Shown piece by piece: positions 1-8,341 of a DNA stretch of 64,000 nt. The notes beneath the pieces were generated by a model that made no database searches, was not told the origin of the DNA, and saw only the letters and a program-made list of their open reading frames with translations. The translations under genes and the position numbers were made by a program. The stretch spans positions 1-64,000 of the forward strand of contig NZ_JAOEFX010000005.1 in assembly GCF_025421775.1 (NCBI RefSeq), read 5' to 3'. Source of the DNA: Paenarthrobacter aurescens. Its GTDB lineage: Bacteria; Actinomycetota; Actinomycetes; Actinomycetales; Micrococcaceae. The stretch's first letter is position 1, and each line of letters starts with the position of its first letter.

Positions 1-80
1 CACACCCCCCCCCCCTCCCCCCCGCCAATCCCCACACACCCCCCGGCCCCCCCCCCCCCCGCGCGGGGGGGCCGCCCGCC
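1..80. other. C/G homopolymer-rich window edge
   Basis: The first ~80 bases are nearly all C with a G run after position 64 and a few A/T interruptions. Nothing else in the window looks like this. It most likely reflects poor-quality or artefactual sequence at a contig end rather than biology. No reading frame or structured RNA is supported here. Confidence 0.7.
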
Positions 81-107
81 GTCGTTAATGACTGAGGCGT
101 TGCTCGC

Positions 108-1151
108 CTAAGCGTTGTTCGCTGCGGAAGTCGCAGCAGCAGCGTTGTACCCGAAGGGGTTGTTCTTCTGCCAGCGCCAGTGGTCCTCGCACATCTGGTC
201 CACGGTCTTCGTGGTGGACCATCCAAGGTCAGCCAGTGCGGAGGAAGCGTCCGCCCAGAAGGCGGGAAGGTCGCCGGCGCGGCGGCCGGTGATCTCATAG
301 GGAATGGGCTGGCCGACGGCCTTCTCGAAGGAGCGCAGCACTTCCAGGACGGAGGAGCCGCGGCCGGAGCCGAGGTTCCAGCGACGGACGCCAGCGCGCT
401 CAGCGATGTAGTTCAGGGCTGCTACGTGCCCATCTGCCAGGTCCACCACGTGGATGTAATCGCGCTGGGCGGTTCCATCGGGGGTGTCGTAGTCGCCGCC
501 AAAGACCATGAGCTTTTCGCGGCGTCCCACGGCTACCTGCGCGATGAAGGGGACAAGGTTGTTCGGAATGCCCTGCGGGTCCTCACCGATGCGGCCGGAC
601 GGGTGGGCGCCCACCGGGTTGAAATAGCGCAGCAGTGCGATATGCCAGCGGTCGTCCGCGTTGCCCAGGTCAGAGAGGATGTCCTCGATCTGTTCCTTGG
701 TGCGGCCGTAAGGGTTGTTGGCGCCGATTTCCATCTTCTCGATGTAGGGGATCGGGTTGTGCTCGCCATATACCGTGGCAGAAGAACTGAACACGATGGA
801 GCGCACGTTGTGCTTGTCCATGGCGCGGAGCAGGTTCAGGGTGCCCACAATGTTGTTGTAGTAGTAGGCGAGCGGTTCCTGGACGGACTCGCCCACGGCC
901 TTCAGGCCCGCGAAGTGGATGACGGCGTCGATCTGGTGCTGGTCGAACACGGCCTCCACGGCGGGCTCGTCCACGAGGTCCACCTGATGGAAAGCGGCGG
1001 TCTTGCCGGTGAGCTCCGAGACCCGGCGGAGGGATTCCTCGCTGGAGTTCACGAGGTTGTCAAGCACGACGACGTCGTGGCCGGCTTCCTGAAGGGACAA
1101 AACGGTGTGGGAACCGATGTAGCCGGTGCCACCCGTGACAAGAATTTTCAT
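108..1151 (-). CDS. galE: UDP-glucose 4-epimerase GalE
   Basis: Interconverts UDP-glucose and UDP-galactose using tightly bound NAD, in the cytoplasm (Leloir pathway and supply of galactose for cell-surface polymers). The 347-residue protein has the extended-SDR fingerprint: TGGTGYIG at residues 6-13 binds NAD. Ser124, Tyr148 and Lys152 (in SSSATVYG and YGRTK) form the catalytic set at almost the same positions as in E. coli GalE. I start it at the ATG at 1151, because the longer open frame to 1211 adds 20 residues before the conserved MKILVTGG. A short Ala/Asn-rich tail follows the usual C-terminus. It is divergent from the TetR gene and nothing is seen downstream before the window edge. Confidence 0.95.
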   Translation of the reverse strand: MKILVTGGTGYIGSHTVLSLQEAGHDVVVLDNLVNSSEESLRRVSELTGKTAAFHQVDLVDEPAVEAVFDQHQIDAVIHFAGLKAVGESVQEPLAYYYNNIVGTLNLLRAMDKHNVRSIVFSSSATVYGEHNPIPYIEKMEIGANNPYGRTKEQIEDILSDLGNADDRWHIALLRYFNPVGAHPSGRIGEDPQGIPNNLVPFIAQVAVGRREKLMVFGGDYDTPDGTAQRDYIHVVDLADGHVAALNYIAERAGVRRWNLGSGRGSSVLEVLRSFEKAVGQPIPYEITGRRAGDLPAFWADASSALADLGWSTTKTVDQMCEDHWRWQKNNPFGYNAAAATSAANNA

Positions 1152-1158
1152 GGTTCCT

Positions 1159-1164
1159 ACGCTA
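1159..1164 (-). promoter_or_regulatory. Candidate -10 box of galE
   Basis: TAGCGT fits TANNNT and lies 7 nt before the galE ATG. If it is the -10 box, transcription starts at or next to the start codon. No convincing -35 is visible. Confidence 0.35.
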
Positions 1165-1206
1165 TCGGAAATCGGAGCCACGCCGCTCTGTGTTGAGCGG
1201 TGTTGA

Positions 1207-1220
1207 AGCACGTTCGTGCT
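1207..1220. promoter_or_regulatory. Perfect 14-bp palindrome, possible TetR operator
   Basis: AGCACGTTCGTGCT is a perfect inverted repeat (6-bp arms, 2-bp centre) 11 bp before the GTG of the TetR-family gene and inside the 80-bp region shared with galE. TetR-type regulators commonly bind such palindromes in their own divergent promoter. Binding by this regulator is an inference. Confidence 0.45.
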
Positions 1221-1231
1221 AAAAACTATTA

Positions 1232-1858
1232 GTGCCCAAAATAGTTGATGCCGAAGCCCGGCGCCTTGACGTTGTCCACGCTGTATTCCGGATCATTGCC
1301 AGCGATGGCCTGGAGCGGGCCTCCCTCAGGGAAGTAGCTGACGAGGCAGGACTGGCTGTCGGATCCGTAAGGCACTATTTCGCCAGCAGCGACGAACTGC
1401 TGGTTTTCTCCTTTGGCGCTGTGATCGACCGGATTGCCGGCCGGTTGGAATCGGCCATGACAGTTGTGGAAGAAGAGTCTCCGGGCAGCCCCGAACAGCA
1501 GGCCGCTGTGTTGAATCTCCTTGGCCAGTTCCTGCCCTTGGACGAGGAACTCGCAGTGGACGCCTGCGTTTGGATGGCGTTCAGGCACGCTGCCCGCATC
1601 AAACCTGTCCTGGCAGCCGAAGCCGAGCGCAGCCACCGCACAGTAGCCGCCGTCGTCGGGCGTTTGATCATGCTACTGAGCCCCGGAGGAGCTGACGCGC
1701 AGCAAACACTCGTCACTGAAGCCGAGCGGCTCCTGGCGACCATGGACGGCCTGTGCATGCACGCGCTGCTGCAGCCCGAGTGGATGACCGCCGAGATGTG
1801 CAGCGACGTGCTCACGGCGCATCTGCGATCGCTGGACGGCGTGCCTGCTGCCCGCTGA
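1232..1858 (+). CDS. TetR/AcrR-family transcriptional regulator
   Basis: A 208-residue DNA-binding repressor of the TetR type. An N-terminal helix-turn-helix (residues ~10-55) with the typical run SLREVADEAGLAVGSVRHYF is followed by an all-helical ligand-binding region without a recognisable ligand signature. The start is GTG at 1232; no Shine-Dalgarno is seen, and a perfect palindrome at 1207-1220 lies just upstream and may be its operator. Divergent from galE, which could be a target, though the spacing is also consistent with two independent promoters. The ligand is unknown. Confidence 0.85.
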   Translation: MPKIVDAEARRLDVVHAVFRIIASDGLERASLREVADEAGLAVGSVRHYFASSDELLVFSFGAVIDRIAGRLESAMTVVEEESPGSPEQQAAVLNLLGQFLPLDEELAVDACVWMAFRHAARIKPVLAAEAERSHRTVAAVVGRLIMLLSPGGADAQQTLVTEAERLLATMDGLCMHALLQPEWMTAEMCSDVLTAHLRSLDGVPAAR

Positions 1859-1956
1859 TGGCCACCTCTACCAAGCAGTGCGTCCGCCCCACTACCGTCG
1901 GGACCTAACGGGAATAGACTGGGAGTTGTCGGGAACCTGCCAAGGGAGGAATTCGG

Positions 1957-2568
1957 ATGCATGAGTCGGGCGGCCCGGGATGGCGCATCACCATGGACAC
2001 GTCCGGGCCGATGCTCATTGCCCTGTATCTGCGCGATGTGGCGGGACTGGACGGTGCCGGTAAACCGAGTCTGTCCCACGCAGCACCAAAAGTTCGGCAT
2101 GCAGACCACACCCACCTCACCTCTGATGTAGGCGGTGTCCACGCCCTCAAGACGGAGTGGGAGGCATGGTGGGAGAAGCTGGTGAGGTCCTATCCGAACC
2201 CGGCTCATGAGCTCTCGCCACCAAGCTTCAAGGCGTTCGGAAATTCCCCTGCACTTCAACGGGTCTTGCAGGCGCACTTTGGCGCCGCCCTGGGCTGGGC
2301 CACGGACAGGATTGACGAGTACGCCGATCTTGAGGCAGCACGGGAAGCCAACGGCGTGACTCATGTCTTGAACGAAATGGTGGAAGACCGGCTCCTGGAA
2401 GTCGGCCGCAGTTCACGCGACTTCGATCTCACCATCATTGAGCTTCCCCTCAACGAACCCCGCGCCTGGTACCTGGAACCCAGCACCATGATTATGAGCC
2501 ACAGGTTGCTGTCCGAGCCCGACGTGTTCCGCAGCTACGTCCAGCCGGTGGTGGAGATCCTCGCCTGA
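1957..2568 (+). CDS. Conserved hypothetical protein
   Basis: A 203-residue soluble protein I do not recognise. It has no signal peptide, membrane segment or known catalytic motif. Trp-rich stretches (TEWEAWWEKL around residues 68-77 and RAWYLEP near 168) and a mixed alpha/beta composition are visible. The ATG at 1957 has a strong ribosome-binding site (GGGAGGA about 7 nt upstream), so it is very probably a real gene. It stands alone between the TetR gene and a convergent lysozyme-like gene, 20 bp away. Confidence 0.75.
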   Translation: MHESGGPGWRITMDTSGPMLIALYLRDVAGLDGAGKPSLSHAAPKVRHADHTHLTSDVGGVHALKTEWEAWWEKLVRSYPNPAHELSPPSFKAFGNSPALQRVLQAHFGAALGWATDRIDEYADLEAAREANGVTHVLNEMVEDRLLEVGRSSRDFDLTIIELPLNEPRAWYLEPSTMIMSHRLLSEPDVFRSYVQPVVEILA

Positions 2569-2588
2569 ACGACGTCGGGAAGCAGTGC

Positions 2589-3431
2589 TTAGGTGGTGGG
2601 CGCCGACACCGTAACGGTGACCGTTTCAGAAGGTGCGGCCGAGGCCTGCCACCCATTCCGCTTCTCGCGGTTCCACGTCTGTCCGCCTACGTCCACCTGC
2701 GTGATGGACAAGGACTTGGCATTCGCCACGGCCCAGTGGGCAACTGCCCACGCCTGTGTCCCCGTGATGTCCAGCTGGACCGTACGGCCCTGCACCGTTG
2801 CCGCTTGGGTGCCGAACGCCGTCGTGATTTCATCCACGACGGCGGCAGGGTCACCTGCTGCGTCGGGCATGCGCAATTCGCAGTCCAGCGATGATTCAGA
2901 GTGCCCTGTAAGGGCCGACGCGAAAGCGCGGCCCATGCCCTCGTGCTGGGCGTAGGCGCGGGGGAAGGCCGACCGTTGGACAGCTTGGGCTGCCTGGGTG
3001 ATTTCCATGGTCTCGAAACCGGGCACTTTGACCAGCCCGTCGTAGAACGCGTTGCTTGCATAGACAGGGTCCATGACTTGGGCCTCGGTGCCCCAGCCTT
3101 GCGATGGCCTCTGCTGGAACAGGCCACGGGAGTCGGGGCCCGCCTCATCGCCGTAATTGATGTTCCGGAGCCGGGATTCCTGCATGGCCGTTGCAAGGGC
3201 TATGCTCGCCGCCCGGGGCGGCAGCCCACGTTGGACGGAGATAGCGGAGATCAGCGAAGCGTTCGCCGTCTGGTCCGTGGCAAGCTGATGGCTGTCTGAA
3301 CCCACGACGGCGACACAGCGCTCCGTGACCAAGGTCTCGGAGCGCTGCAGCACAGCAACGATCGCGTAGATGGCACCTGCTACGAGGGCCAAAGCCAGCA
3401 CCGCAACGATGGCGCGGCGGAACCGGCGCAC
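2589..3431 (-). CDS. Membrane-anchored lysozyme-like (transglycosylase fold) protein
   Basis: A 280-residue protein with one N-terminal membrane anchor (residues ~7-28) and an extracellular domain. The run TAMQESRLRNINYGDEAGPD followed by GLFQQRPSQGWGT resembles the catalytic core of lytic transglycosylase/goose lysozyme-like folds, with the Glu of ESRL as the likely acid. The C-terminal third is a separate small domain ending in a Thr/Val-rich tail. Relatives are sometimes labelled heavy-metal or cobalt transporter, which nothing in the sequence supports. The GTG start has an AGGAGG site. It lies 13 bp behind dapD on the same strand, so co-transcription with this peptidoglycan-precursor gene is likely. 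Confidence 0.65.
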   Translation of the reverse strand: MRRFRRAIVAVLALALVAGAIYAIVAVLQRSETLVTERCVAVVGSDSHQLATDQTANASLISAISVQRGLPPRAASIALATAMQESRLRNINYGDEAGPDSRGLFQQRPSQGWGTEAQVMDPVYASNAFYDGLVKVPGFETMEITQAAQAVQRSAFPRAYAQHEGMGRAFASALTGHSESSLDCELRMPDAAGDPAAVVDEITTAFGTQAATVQGRTVQLDITGTQAWAVAHWAVANAKSLSITQVDVGGQTWNREKRNGWQASAAPSETVTVTVSAPTT

Positions 3432-3444
3432 GAATGTCCTCCTG

Positions 3445-4470
3445 CTAGTTGGCGTGAAGGGCCTCGTTGAGCTCTACCGTCTGGCCCTTGCGCGGAAGGA
3501 CTTCCACGCCGCCGGTGGTGGAGTTGCGGCGGAACAGCAGGTTGGGGACCCCGGAGAGTTCCACGGCCTTGATGATCTTGCTGGTGTCCTCGCCGTTCTC
3601 GTCCTTGGGACCCGGAACGCGGACGCGGGTACCGGCGGTGACGTACAGGCCGGCCTCCACTACGGAGTCATCACCGATGCTGATGCCCACGCCGGAGTTG
3701 GCGCCGAGCAGAACACGCTCGCCCAGGGCGATCTTTTCCTTGCCGCCACCGGAGAGCGTGCCCATGATGGACGCTCCGCCGCCAACGTCAGTGCCGTCGC
3801 CGGCCACGACGCCGGCCGAGATGCGGCCCTCCACCATGGAGGTGCCCAAGGTGCCTGCGTTGAAGTTCACGAAGCCTTCGTGCATGACGGTGGTGCCCTC
3901 GGCGAGGTGCGCACCCAAGCGGACGCGGTCGGCGTCGGCTATCCGCACGCCGGTGGGGACAACGTAGTCGACCATGCGCGGGAACTTGTCCACTCCATAG
4001 ACCACCACGTTGCCGCGCTTACGCAAGCGGGCGCGGGTCAGTTCGAAACCATCAACGGCGGCCGGGCCAAAGTTGGTCCACACGACGTTGGGCAGCTTGC
4101 CGAAGACGCCATCCAAGTTGATGCTGTTCGGCTTGACCAGGCGGTGGGAAAGCAGGTGCAGGCGCAGGTAGGCATCGGCAGTGTCTGCCGGTGCGGCGTC
4201 GAGGTCGATCTGCGCGAAGACCACTTTCTGCTCCGTGCCACGATCGGCATCCTTGCCGTCGTTGGCCAGTGCAGTCAGCGCGGGATCGGCGTTCTCAACG
4301 TCGCGCAGGGTATCTGCCGCAACACCAAGTGCGGGTGCGGGGTACCAGACGTCCAGCACGGTTGCTTCCCCGGAAGCCGAGGTGGCGATGGTGGCGAGGC
4401 CGAAGCCATAAGCCGATCGGGGGTTGGCAGGCGCGGTTGCGGGCACAGCAGAGGAAGCAGTTTCAGTCAT
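3445..4470 (-). CDS. dapD: Tetrahydrodipicolinate N-succinyltransferase DapD
   Basis: Transfers succinyl from succinyl-CoA to tetrahydrodipicolinate, in the succinylase route to meso-diaminopimelate and lysine. At 341 residues it is the long actinobacterial form. The C-terminal half is a left-handed beta-helix of hexapeptide repeats ([20 protein letters not shown] onward, then [20 protein letters not shown]) that forms the CoA site. It is divergent from dapE, which catalyses the pathway's desuccinylation. The ATG at 4470 has no Shine-Dalgarno but a TAGACT box 6 nt upstream, pointing to a leaderless mRNA. Confidence 0.96.
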   Translation of the reverse strand: MTETASSAVPATAPANPRSAYGFGLATIATSASGEATVLDVWYPAPALGVAADTLRDVENADPALTALANDGKDADRGTEQKVVFAQIDLDAAPADTADAYLRLHLLSHRLVKPNSINLDGVFGKLPNVVWTNFGPAAVDGFELTRARLRKRGNVVVYGVDKFPRMVDYVVPTGVRIADADRVRLGAHLAEGTTVMHEGFVNFNAGTLGTSMVEGRISAGVVAGDGTDVGGGASIMGTLSGGGKEKIALGERVLLGANSGVGISIGDDSVVEAGLYVTAGTRVRVPGPKDENGEDTSKIIKAVELSGVPNLLFRRNSTTGGVEVLPRKGQTVELNEALHAN

Positions 4471-4476
4471 GGGCCA

Positions 4477-4482
4477 AGTCTA
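4477..4482 (-). promoter_or_regulatory. -10 box of dapD (leaderless)
   Basis: TAGACT on the minus strand, exactly 6 nt before the dapD ATG. This geometry places the transcription start on the A of the ATG. The divergent dapE has the same arrangement. Confidence 0.5.
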
Positions 4483-4553
4483 TCCAGCAGGCAGAGGTCG
4501 GTTAAAACCTGTCTCATGCCGTAGAAGTCGCATTTGTGGTTGTTTCCGGGGAT

Positions 4554-4559
4554 TAGGCT
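4554..4559 (+). promoter_or_regulatory. -10 box of dapE (leaderless)
   Basis: TAGGCT, exactly 6 nt before the GTG start of dapE. No ribosome-binding site lies between, so a leaderless transcript is the simplest reading. Confidence 0.5.
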
Positions 4560-4565
4560 GGACGG

Positions 4566-5690
4566 GTGACCTTGAACCCTGCTCCCGCCCTCCTTGACCT
4601 GCGCCAGGACGTTGCCTTGCTGACGGCCGCGATCATTGACTTCAATAGTGTCTCCGGCAACGAGACCGAACTGGCAGACGCCGTCGAGACCGCATTGCGT
4701 GCCATCCCCGCCTACACGGTGGTCCGGGATGGTGACGCCATCATCGCCCGAACCGAACTCGGCCGCGCTGAACGCGTCATCCTCGCAGGGCATTTGGACA
4801 CTGTTCCCCTGCCCACGGTTGACGGATCGTTGGGCACAGTACCCGCTACCTGGGAGTCCGGCGTTCCCGGCGAAGGTGTGCTCTACGGCCGCGGGACCAC
4901 CGACATGAAAGGCGGCGTCGCGGTGCAGCTCGCCCTCGCGGCAACGCTGTTCGACGACGGCCGGGAGCCGGACAAGGACGTCACCTTTGTCTTCTACGAC
5001 CATGAGGAAGTGGAGGCGGTGAAGAGCGGCCTTGGCAGGTTGGTGCGCAATCACGGCGACTTGCTAAATGGCGATTTTGCCATCCTCCTGGAACCTACGA
5101 ACGGCACGGTGGAAGGCGGGTGCAACGGAACCAGCCGTTTCGAAGCCACCACCATCGGCGAAACAGCTCACTCTGCGCGAGCATGGATGGGCGTTAACGC
5201 GATCCATGCCGCGGCCACCATCCTCGCCCGGCTAGCGGCCTACGAGCCACGCACTATCTCCGTGGAAGGCCTCGACTACCGCGAAAGCCTCAACGCAGTG
5301 AAAATCAATGGAGGCACAGCCGGGAACGTCATCCCGGACCGCTGTGTGGTGGAGATCAACTACCGCTTCGCTCCGGACAAGACACCGGACCAAGCCGAAG
5401 CGCACGTCCGCGAGCTGCTGGAAGGCTTCGACGTCGTCCGCACAGACGCTGCCGCGGGCGCGCGCCCGGGCCTCAACCACCCCGCCGCCGCGTCCTTCGT
5501 TGCCGCAGTGGGCGCTGAGCCCAAGCCCAAATACGGTTGGACCGACGTCGCGCGTTTCAGTGAACTTGGCATTCCGGCGGTGAACTTCGGACCAGGCGAC
5601 CCGCTGCTGGCGCACAAGGACAACGAACACGTCGACGCCGATGCCATCCGTGAGTGCCTCCGCGCACTGCGGACCTGGCTGGCTGGCTAA
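4566..5690 (+). CDS. dapE: Succinyl-diaminopimelate desuccinylase DapE
   Basis: Hydrolyses N-succinyl-LL-diaminopimelate to LL-diaminopimelate and succinate, two steps after DapD. The 374-residue protein is an M20-family dizinc amidase. HLDT (His76, Asp78) and GRGTTDMKGG (Asp113) supply metal ligands, and YDHEEVE gives the catalytic base Glu147 and ligand Glu148. The internal dimerisation domain contains the NVIPD signature near residues 255-260. A late His (LLAHKDNEH) is a further ligand. The start is GTG at 4566 behind a TAGGCT box. A strong hairpin follows the stop codon. Confidence 0.95.
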   Translation: MTLNPAPALLDLRQDVALLTAAIIDFNSVSGNETELADAVETALRAIPAYTVVRDGDAIIARTELGRAERVILAGHLDTVPLPTVDGSLGTVPATWESGVPGEGVLYGRGTTDMKGGVAVQLALAATLFDDGREPDKDVTFVFYDHEEVEAVKSGLGRLVRNHGDLLNGDFAILLEPTNGTVEGGCNGTSRFEATTIGETAHSARAWMGVNAIHAAATILARLAAYEPRTISVEGLDYRESLNAVKINGGTAGNVIPDRCVVEINYRFAPDKTPDQAEAHVRELLEGFDVVRTDAAAGARPGLNHPAAASFVAAVGAEPKPKYGWTDVARFSELGIPAVNFGPGDPLLAHKDNEHVDADAIRECLRALRTWLAG

Positions 5691-5708
5691 GACGTACGCA
5701 GACAAAGA

Positions 5709-5742
5709 AGAAGGTCCGCAGCCTGGTGGCTGCGGACCTTCT
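5709..5742. terminator. Bidirectional terminator hairpin dapE/gluD
   Basis: A perfect 15-bp stem (AGAAGGTCCGCAGCC and its complement) with a 4-nt TGGT loop sits between convergent dapE (stop 5690) and the permease gene ending at 5757. An A-rich run on the left provides a U-tract for the leftward transcript. Confidence 0.75.
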
Positions 5743-5756
5743 GGCTTGGTGCAGGA

Positions 5757-6650
5757 CTACGCCTTGTTCGGGCCTTCGACGGAGTCCTTGGCGATGGGGT
5801 CGTTACCGCCCACCACGAGCCCTGTCCGGAGGCTGGGGGGAGCCACGCCGCCAGCGGCCTTCTTGGAGCCACGGCGTTCGATCAGGATGGCGATCCGTGA
5901 AACGGTCAGGTTGATCAGGATGTAGATCGCAGCACCGACGAAGAAGGCCGGGAACAGGAAGTCCGGGCCCAGGAAGTCGGCCATGATCTGGATTTTCCGC
6001 AGAAGTTCCTCGTAGCCAACGATGTACCCGAGGGAAGTGTCCTTGAGCAGGACCACCAGCTGGGCGATCAACGACGGCAGCATCCGGCGGACGGCCTGCG
6101 GGAATTCGATGGACATCCGCGACTGGAAGCTCCGCAGGCCAATGGCCAGGCCGGCTTCACGTTGTCCCTTCGGCAGGGACTGGATGCCTGCACGGAGGAT
6201 TTCGGCGAAGATGGCGGCGTTGTAGAGCGTTAGGCCCACCACTACAGCTTGGAACTGACCGGTTGCGAAAACCAGCAGAACGAACAACATCATGAGGACC
6301 ACGGGCATGCCGCGGAGGAACTCGAGGACCACCTGGGTTGGAATACGGATCCAGGCGATCAGGGAGATTCTCAGCAGGCAGAGGGCTATGCCCAACGGGA
6401 AGGCAATGATTGCTGCGACTGCAGCTGCAGCCAGCGTGGAGAGAATGCCTTGGCCGATCAGGCTCCAGACATCCGGGGCCATGGGGCCGTAGAAGATCTC
6501 CCAGCGGTCTGCGTCGAAGATGCCCTGCTGAGCCAGAGTTGTGACGGCAATGGCAAGGACACCGAGGATGATCAGGATTCCGGCTGCGGATCCCAGGAGC
6601 GAGTAAAGGCGGGCTTTGGGCCCGGGGACGTCGTACAGGACCGAAGTCAT
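5757..6650 (-). CDS. gluD: Amino-acid ABC transporter permease (GluD-like)
   Basis: One of two membrane subunits of a polar-amino-acid importer, probably glutamate. The 297-residue protein has about five to six membrane helices and the EAA loop typical of the HisM/GluD family (QREAGLAIGLRSFQ near residues 163-176, IEFPQAVRRMLPSL after it). It has a longer N-terminal segment than GluC and a soluble ~30-residue tail. The start overlaps the end of gluC by 4 nt, so translation is coupled. Gene order A-B-C-D matches the corynebacterial glu operon; the substrate is inferred from that. Confidence 0.85.
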   Translation of the reverse strand: MTSVLYDVPGPKARLYSLLGSAAGILIILGVLAIAVTTLAQQGIFDADRWEIFYGPMAPDVWSLIGQGILSTLAAAAVAAIIAFPLGIALCLLRISLIAWIRIPTQVVLEFLRGMPVVLMMLFVLLVFATGQFQAVVVGLTLYNAAIFAEILRAGIQSLPKGQREAGLAIGLRSFQSRMSIEFPQAVRRMLPSLIAQLVVLLKDTSLGYIVGYEELLRKIQIMADFLGPDFLFPAFFVGAAIYILINLTVSRIAILIERRGSKKAAGGVAPPSLRTGLVVGGNDPIAKDSVEGPNKA

Positions 6651-7297
6651 CGGGCAATCGCCACCTTTCGTTCAACAAAGTGCGCCAGAAGACCCAGAGG
6701 CACCGTGATCAGGAGGTAGAAGAAGGCCACCCCGAGCAGGATCCAGAGGACTTGGTCTCCGTAGTCGTTGGAGAGCTGGCGGCCGTAGCCGAACAGCTCG
6801 AGGACGAAGAACGCGCCGGCTACCGAAGAGTTCTTGACCAAGGCGATCAGGATATTGATCAAAGGAGGTATGACGGTTCGGACGGCCTGGGGAAGCACAA
6901 TGAAGCCCAGGACCTGGGTGAATGTCATGCCGATACTGCGGGCAGCTTCTGCTTGGCCCACCGGCACGCTGTTGACACCGGAACGGACTGCTTCGGCGAT
7001 GAAGGCTGCCGTGTAGCTGCTCAGCGCGATGATGGCGGCGACTTCGAATTGCTCGAATTTGACGCCCAGCCGGGGGAGAACGATGGCTGCGAAGAAGAAA
7101 ATGATGGTCAACGGGGTGTTACGGGCGACTTCAACATAGAACATGCTGAAACCGCGGAGTGCAGCCACGGGGGAAACCCTCATGGCCGCCAGGAGTGTGC
7201 CGACAATGAGGGCAATGATTCCTGAAATTACGGAGAGATAAAGGGTTCGGAGAAATCCGTCCCAGTATTCGGGGAGGCTTGCTATGACGGCGTCCAT
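6647..7297 (-). CDS. gluC: Amino-acid ABC transporter permease (GluC-like)
   Basis: Second membrane subunit (216 residues, about five membrane helices) of the importer. The cytoplasmic coupling loop is seen as GQAEAARSIGMTFTQVLGFI followed by VLPQAVRTVIPPLI. It pairs with GluD and docks on the GluA ATPase. It lies 93 bp behind gluB; that gap contains a strong hairpin likely to lower permease expression relative to the binding protein. It overlaps gluD by 4 nt. Confidence 0.87.
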   Translation of the reverse strand: MDAVIASLPEYWDGFLRTLYLSVISGIIALIVGTLLAAMRVSPVAALRGFSMFYVEVARNTPLTIIFFFAAIVLPRLGVKFEQFEVAAIIALSSYTAAFIAEAVRSGVNSVPVGQAEAARSIGMTFTQVLGFIVLPQAVRTVIPPLINILIALVKNSSVAGAFFVLELFGYGRQLSNDYGDQVLWILLGVAFFYLLITVPLGLLAHFVERKVAIAR

Positions 7298-7347
7298 GGC
7301 TTCCTTTGACTGCAGCTAATCAGGGAACAGGGTCCTGGAGTGGTCAA

Positions 7348-7376
7348 CTGCCGCCGTCCGGAAGGGGCGGCGGCAG
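7348..7376 (-). promoter_or_regulatory. Intercistronic hairpin between gluB and gluC
   Basis: A 12-bp stem (arms 7348-7359 and 7365-7376, one T-G pair) with a 5-nt loop lies between gluB and gluC on the transcribed strand, without a U-tract. Such structures behind binding-protein genes usually protect the upstream mRNA or partly terminate, so that binding protein exceeds permease. No other feature occupies this gap. Confidence 0.6.
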
Positions 7377-7390
7377 CTAACGGATCCCGA

Positions 7391-8266
7391 CTAGTAGCGG
7401 TTGATCGCAGGAAGTTCAGGAGTGGTCTTGATGACCTTGCCTGCGGTGGCTTCCCAAGCCTTCTTGTATTCGCCGTCCTTCTGGAATGCTTCGAGCTGAT
7501 CGTTGATCCAGTTGCGGAAGACGGTGTCGTCCTTCTTCAGGCCGATGCCGTAAGGCTCCTTGGTGAAGGTCTCGTCCGAGGCGAGCTTGAAGGCGTCCGG
7601 TTCCTTGTCCACGTAGCCGGCGAGGATCACGTTATCCGTGGTTACTGCAACTACCTGCTTGTTGCGCAGCGGCTCCAGGCAAGCGGTGTAGGTGGCGGCC
7701 GGAACAACCTCTGCGCCGTACTTCTCTGCGATGGTCTTTGCCGGGGTGGAGCCCGTCACGGAGCAGACCTTCTTGCCGGAGACGTCTTCAGGCTTGGTGA
7801 TGGAGTTGTCGTCCTTGTTCACCAGCAGGGCCTGGCCGGCTTCGTAGTAAGGTCCGGCGAAGGCAACCTTCTCCTTGCGGGCGTCGTTGATGGTGTAGGT
7901 GGCGATGACCAGATCAACGCGACCCTGCTCAATGAACGATTCACGGTTCTGGGAGACGGTCTCTACCCATTCGATCTTGTCGGCAGGAATACCCAGCTTG
8001 GCGGCGATTGCCTTGCCCATTTCGACGTCGAAACCGACAGGCTTGCCGTCAAGGCCCTTCTGGCCGAACAGGGGCTGGTCAAACTTGGTGCCGATGGTGA
8101 TCTTCTGGGCTTTGTTCAGCTTCTCCATCGTGGTGCCGGCTTCGAAGCTCGCCGAGGCCACAGGGGTAGAGGTGGTGCCGCTGCCGCCACATGCGCTCAG
8201 CGAGAGGGCGAGCACGGCAGAAGCGGCCACCAGCAGCGACTTCCTCCGGGTAATGAAAGCCTTCAT
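7391..8266 (-). CDS. gluB: Glutamate-type substrate-binding lipoprotein (GluB-like)
   Basis: Extracytoplasmic receptor (291 residues) of the importer. A signal peptide ends in a lipobox (LSAC, lipidated Cys26), followed by a family-3 periplasmic-binding fold: KITIGTKFDQPLFG, GFDVEMGKAIAAKLGI, then IEQGRVDLVIATYTI and RKEKVAFAGPYY. These are the conserved blocks of GluB/GlnH-type receptors. An AAGGA ribosome-binding site precedes the ATG. It is second in the operon and followed by an intercistronic hairpin. Glutamate or another acidic/amide amino acid is the expected ligand. Confidence 0.9.
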   Translation of the reverse strand: MKAFITRRKSLLVAASAVLALSLSACGGSGTTSTPVASASFEAGTTMEKLNKAQKITIGTKFDQPLFGQKGLDGKPVGFDVEMGKAIAAKLGIPADKIEWVETVSQNRESFIEQGRVDLVIATYTINDARKEKVAFAGPYYEAGQALLVNKDDNSITKPEDVSGKKVCSVTGSTPAKTIAEKYGAEVVPAATYTACLEPLRNKQVVAVTTDNVILAGYVDKEPDAFKLASDETFTKEPYGIGLKKDDTVFRNWINDQLEAFQKDGEYKKAWEATAGKVIKTTPELPAINRY

Positions 8267-8341
8267 GACATTCCTTTCTTAGGTTGGCCGTCGTTCGGCC
8301 TGGGTGAGGTCTTTACGGCCTGGGGTGCGGGCGATAAGGAG

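Noticed and set aside
2589..3431. Heavy-metal or cobalt transporter
   Set aside because: There is a single N-terminal anchor and a lysozyme-like external domain; no metal motif or transport helices are present.
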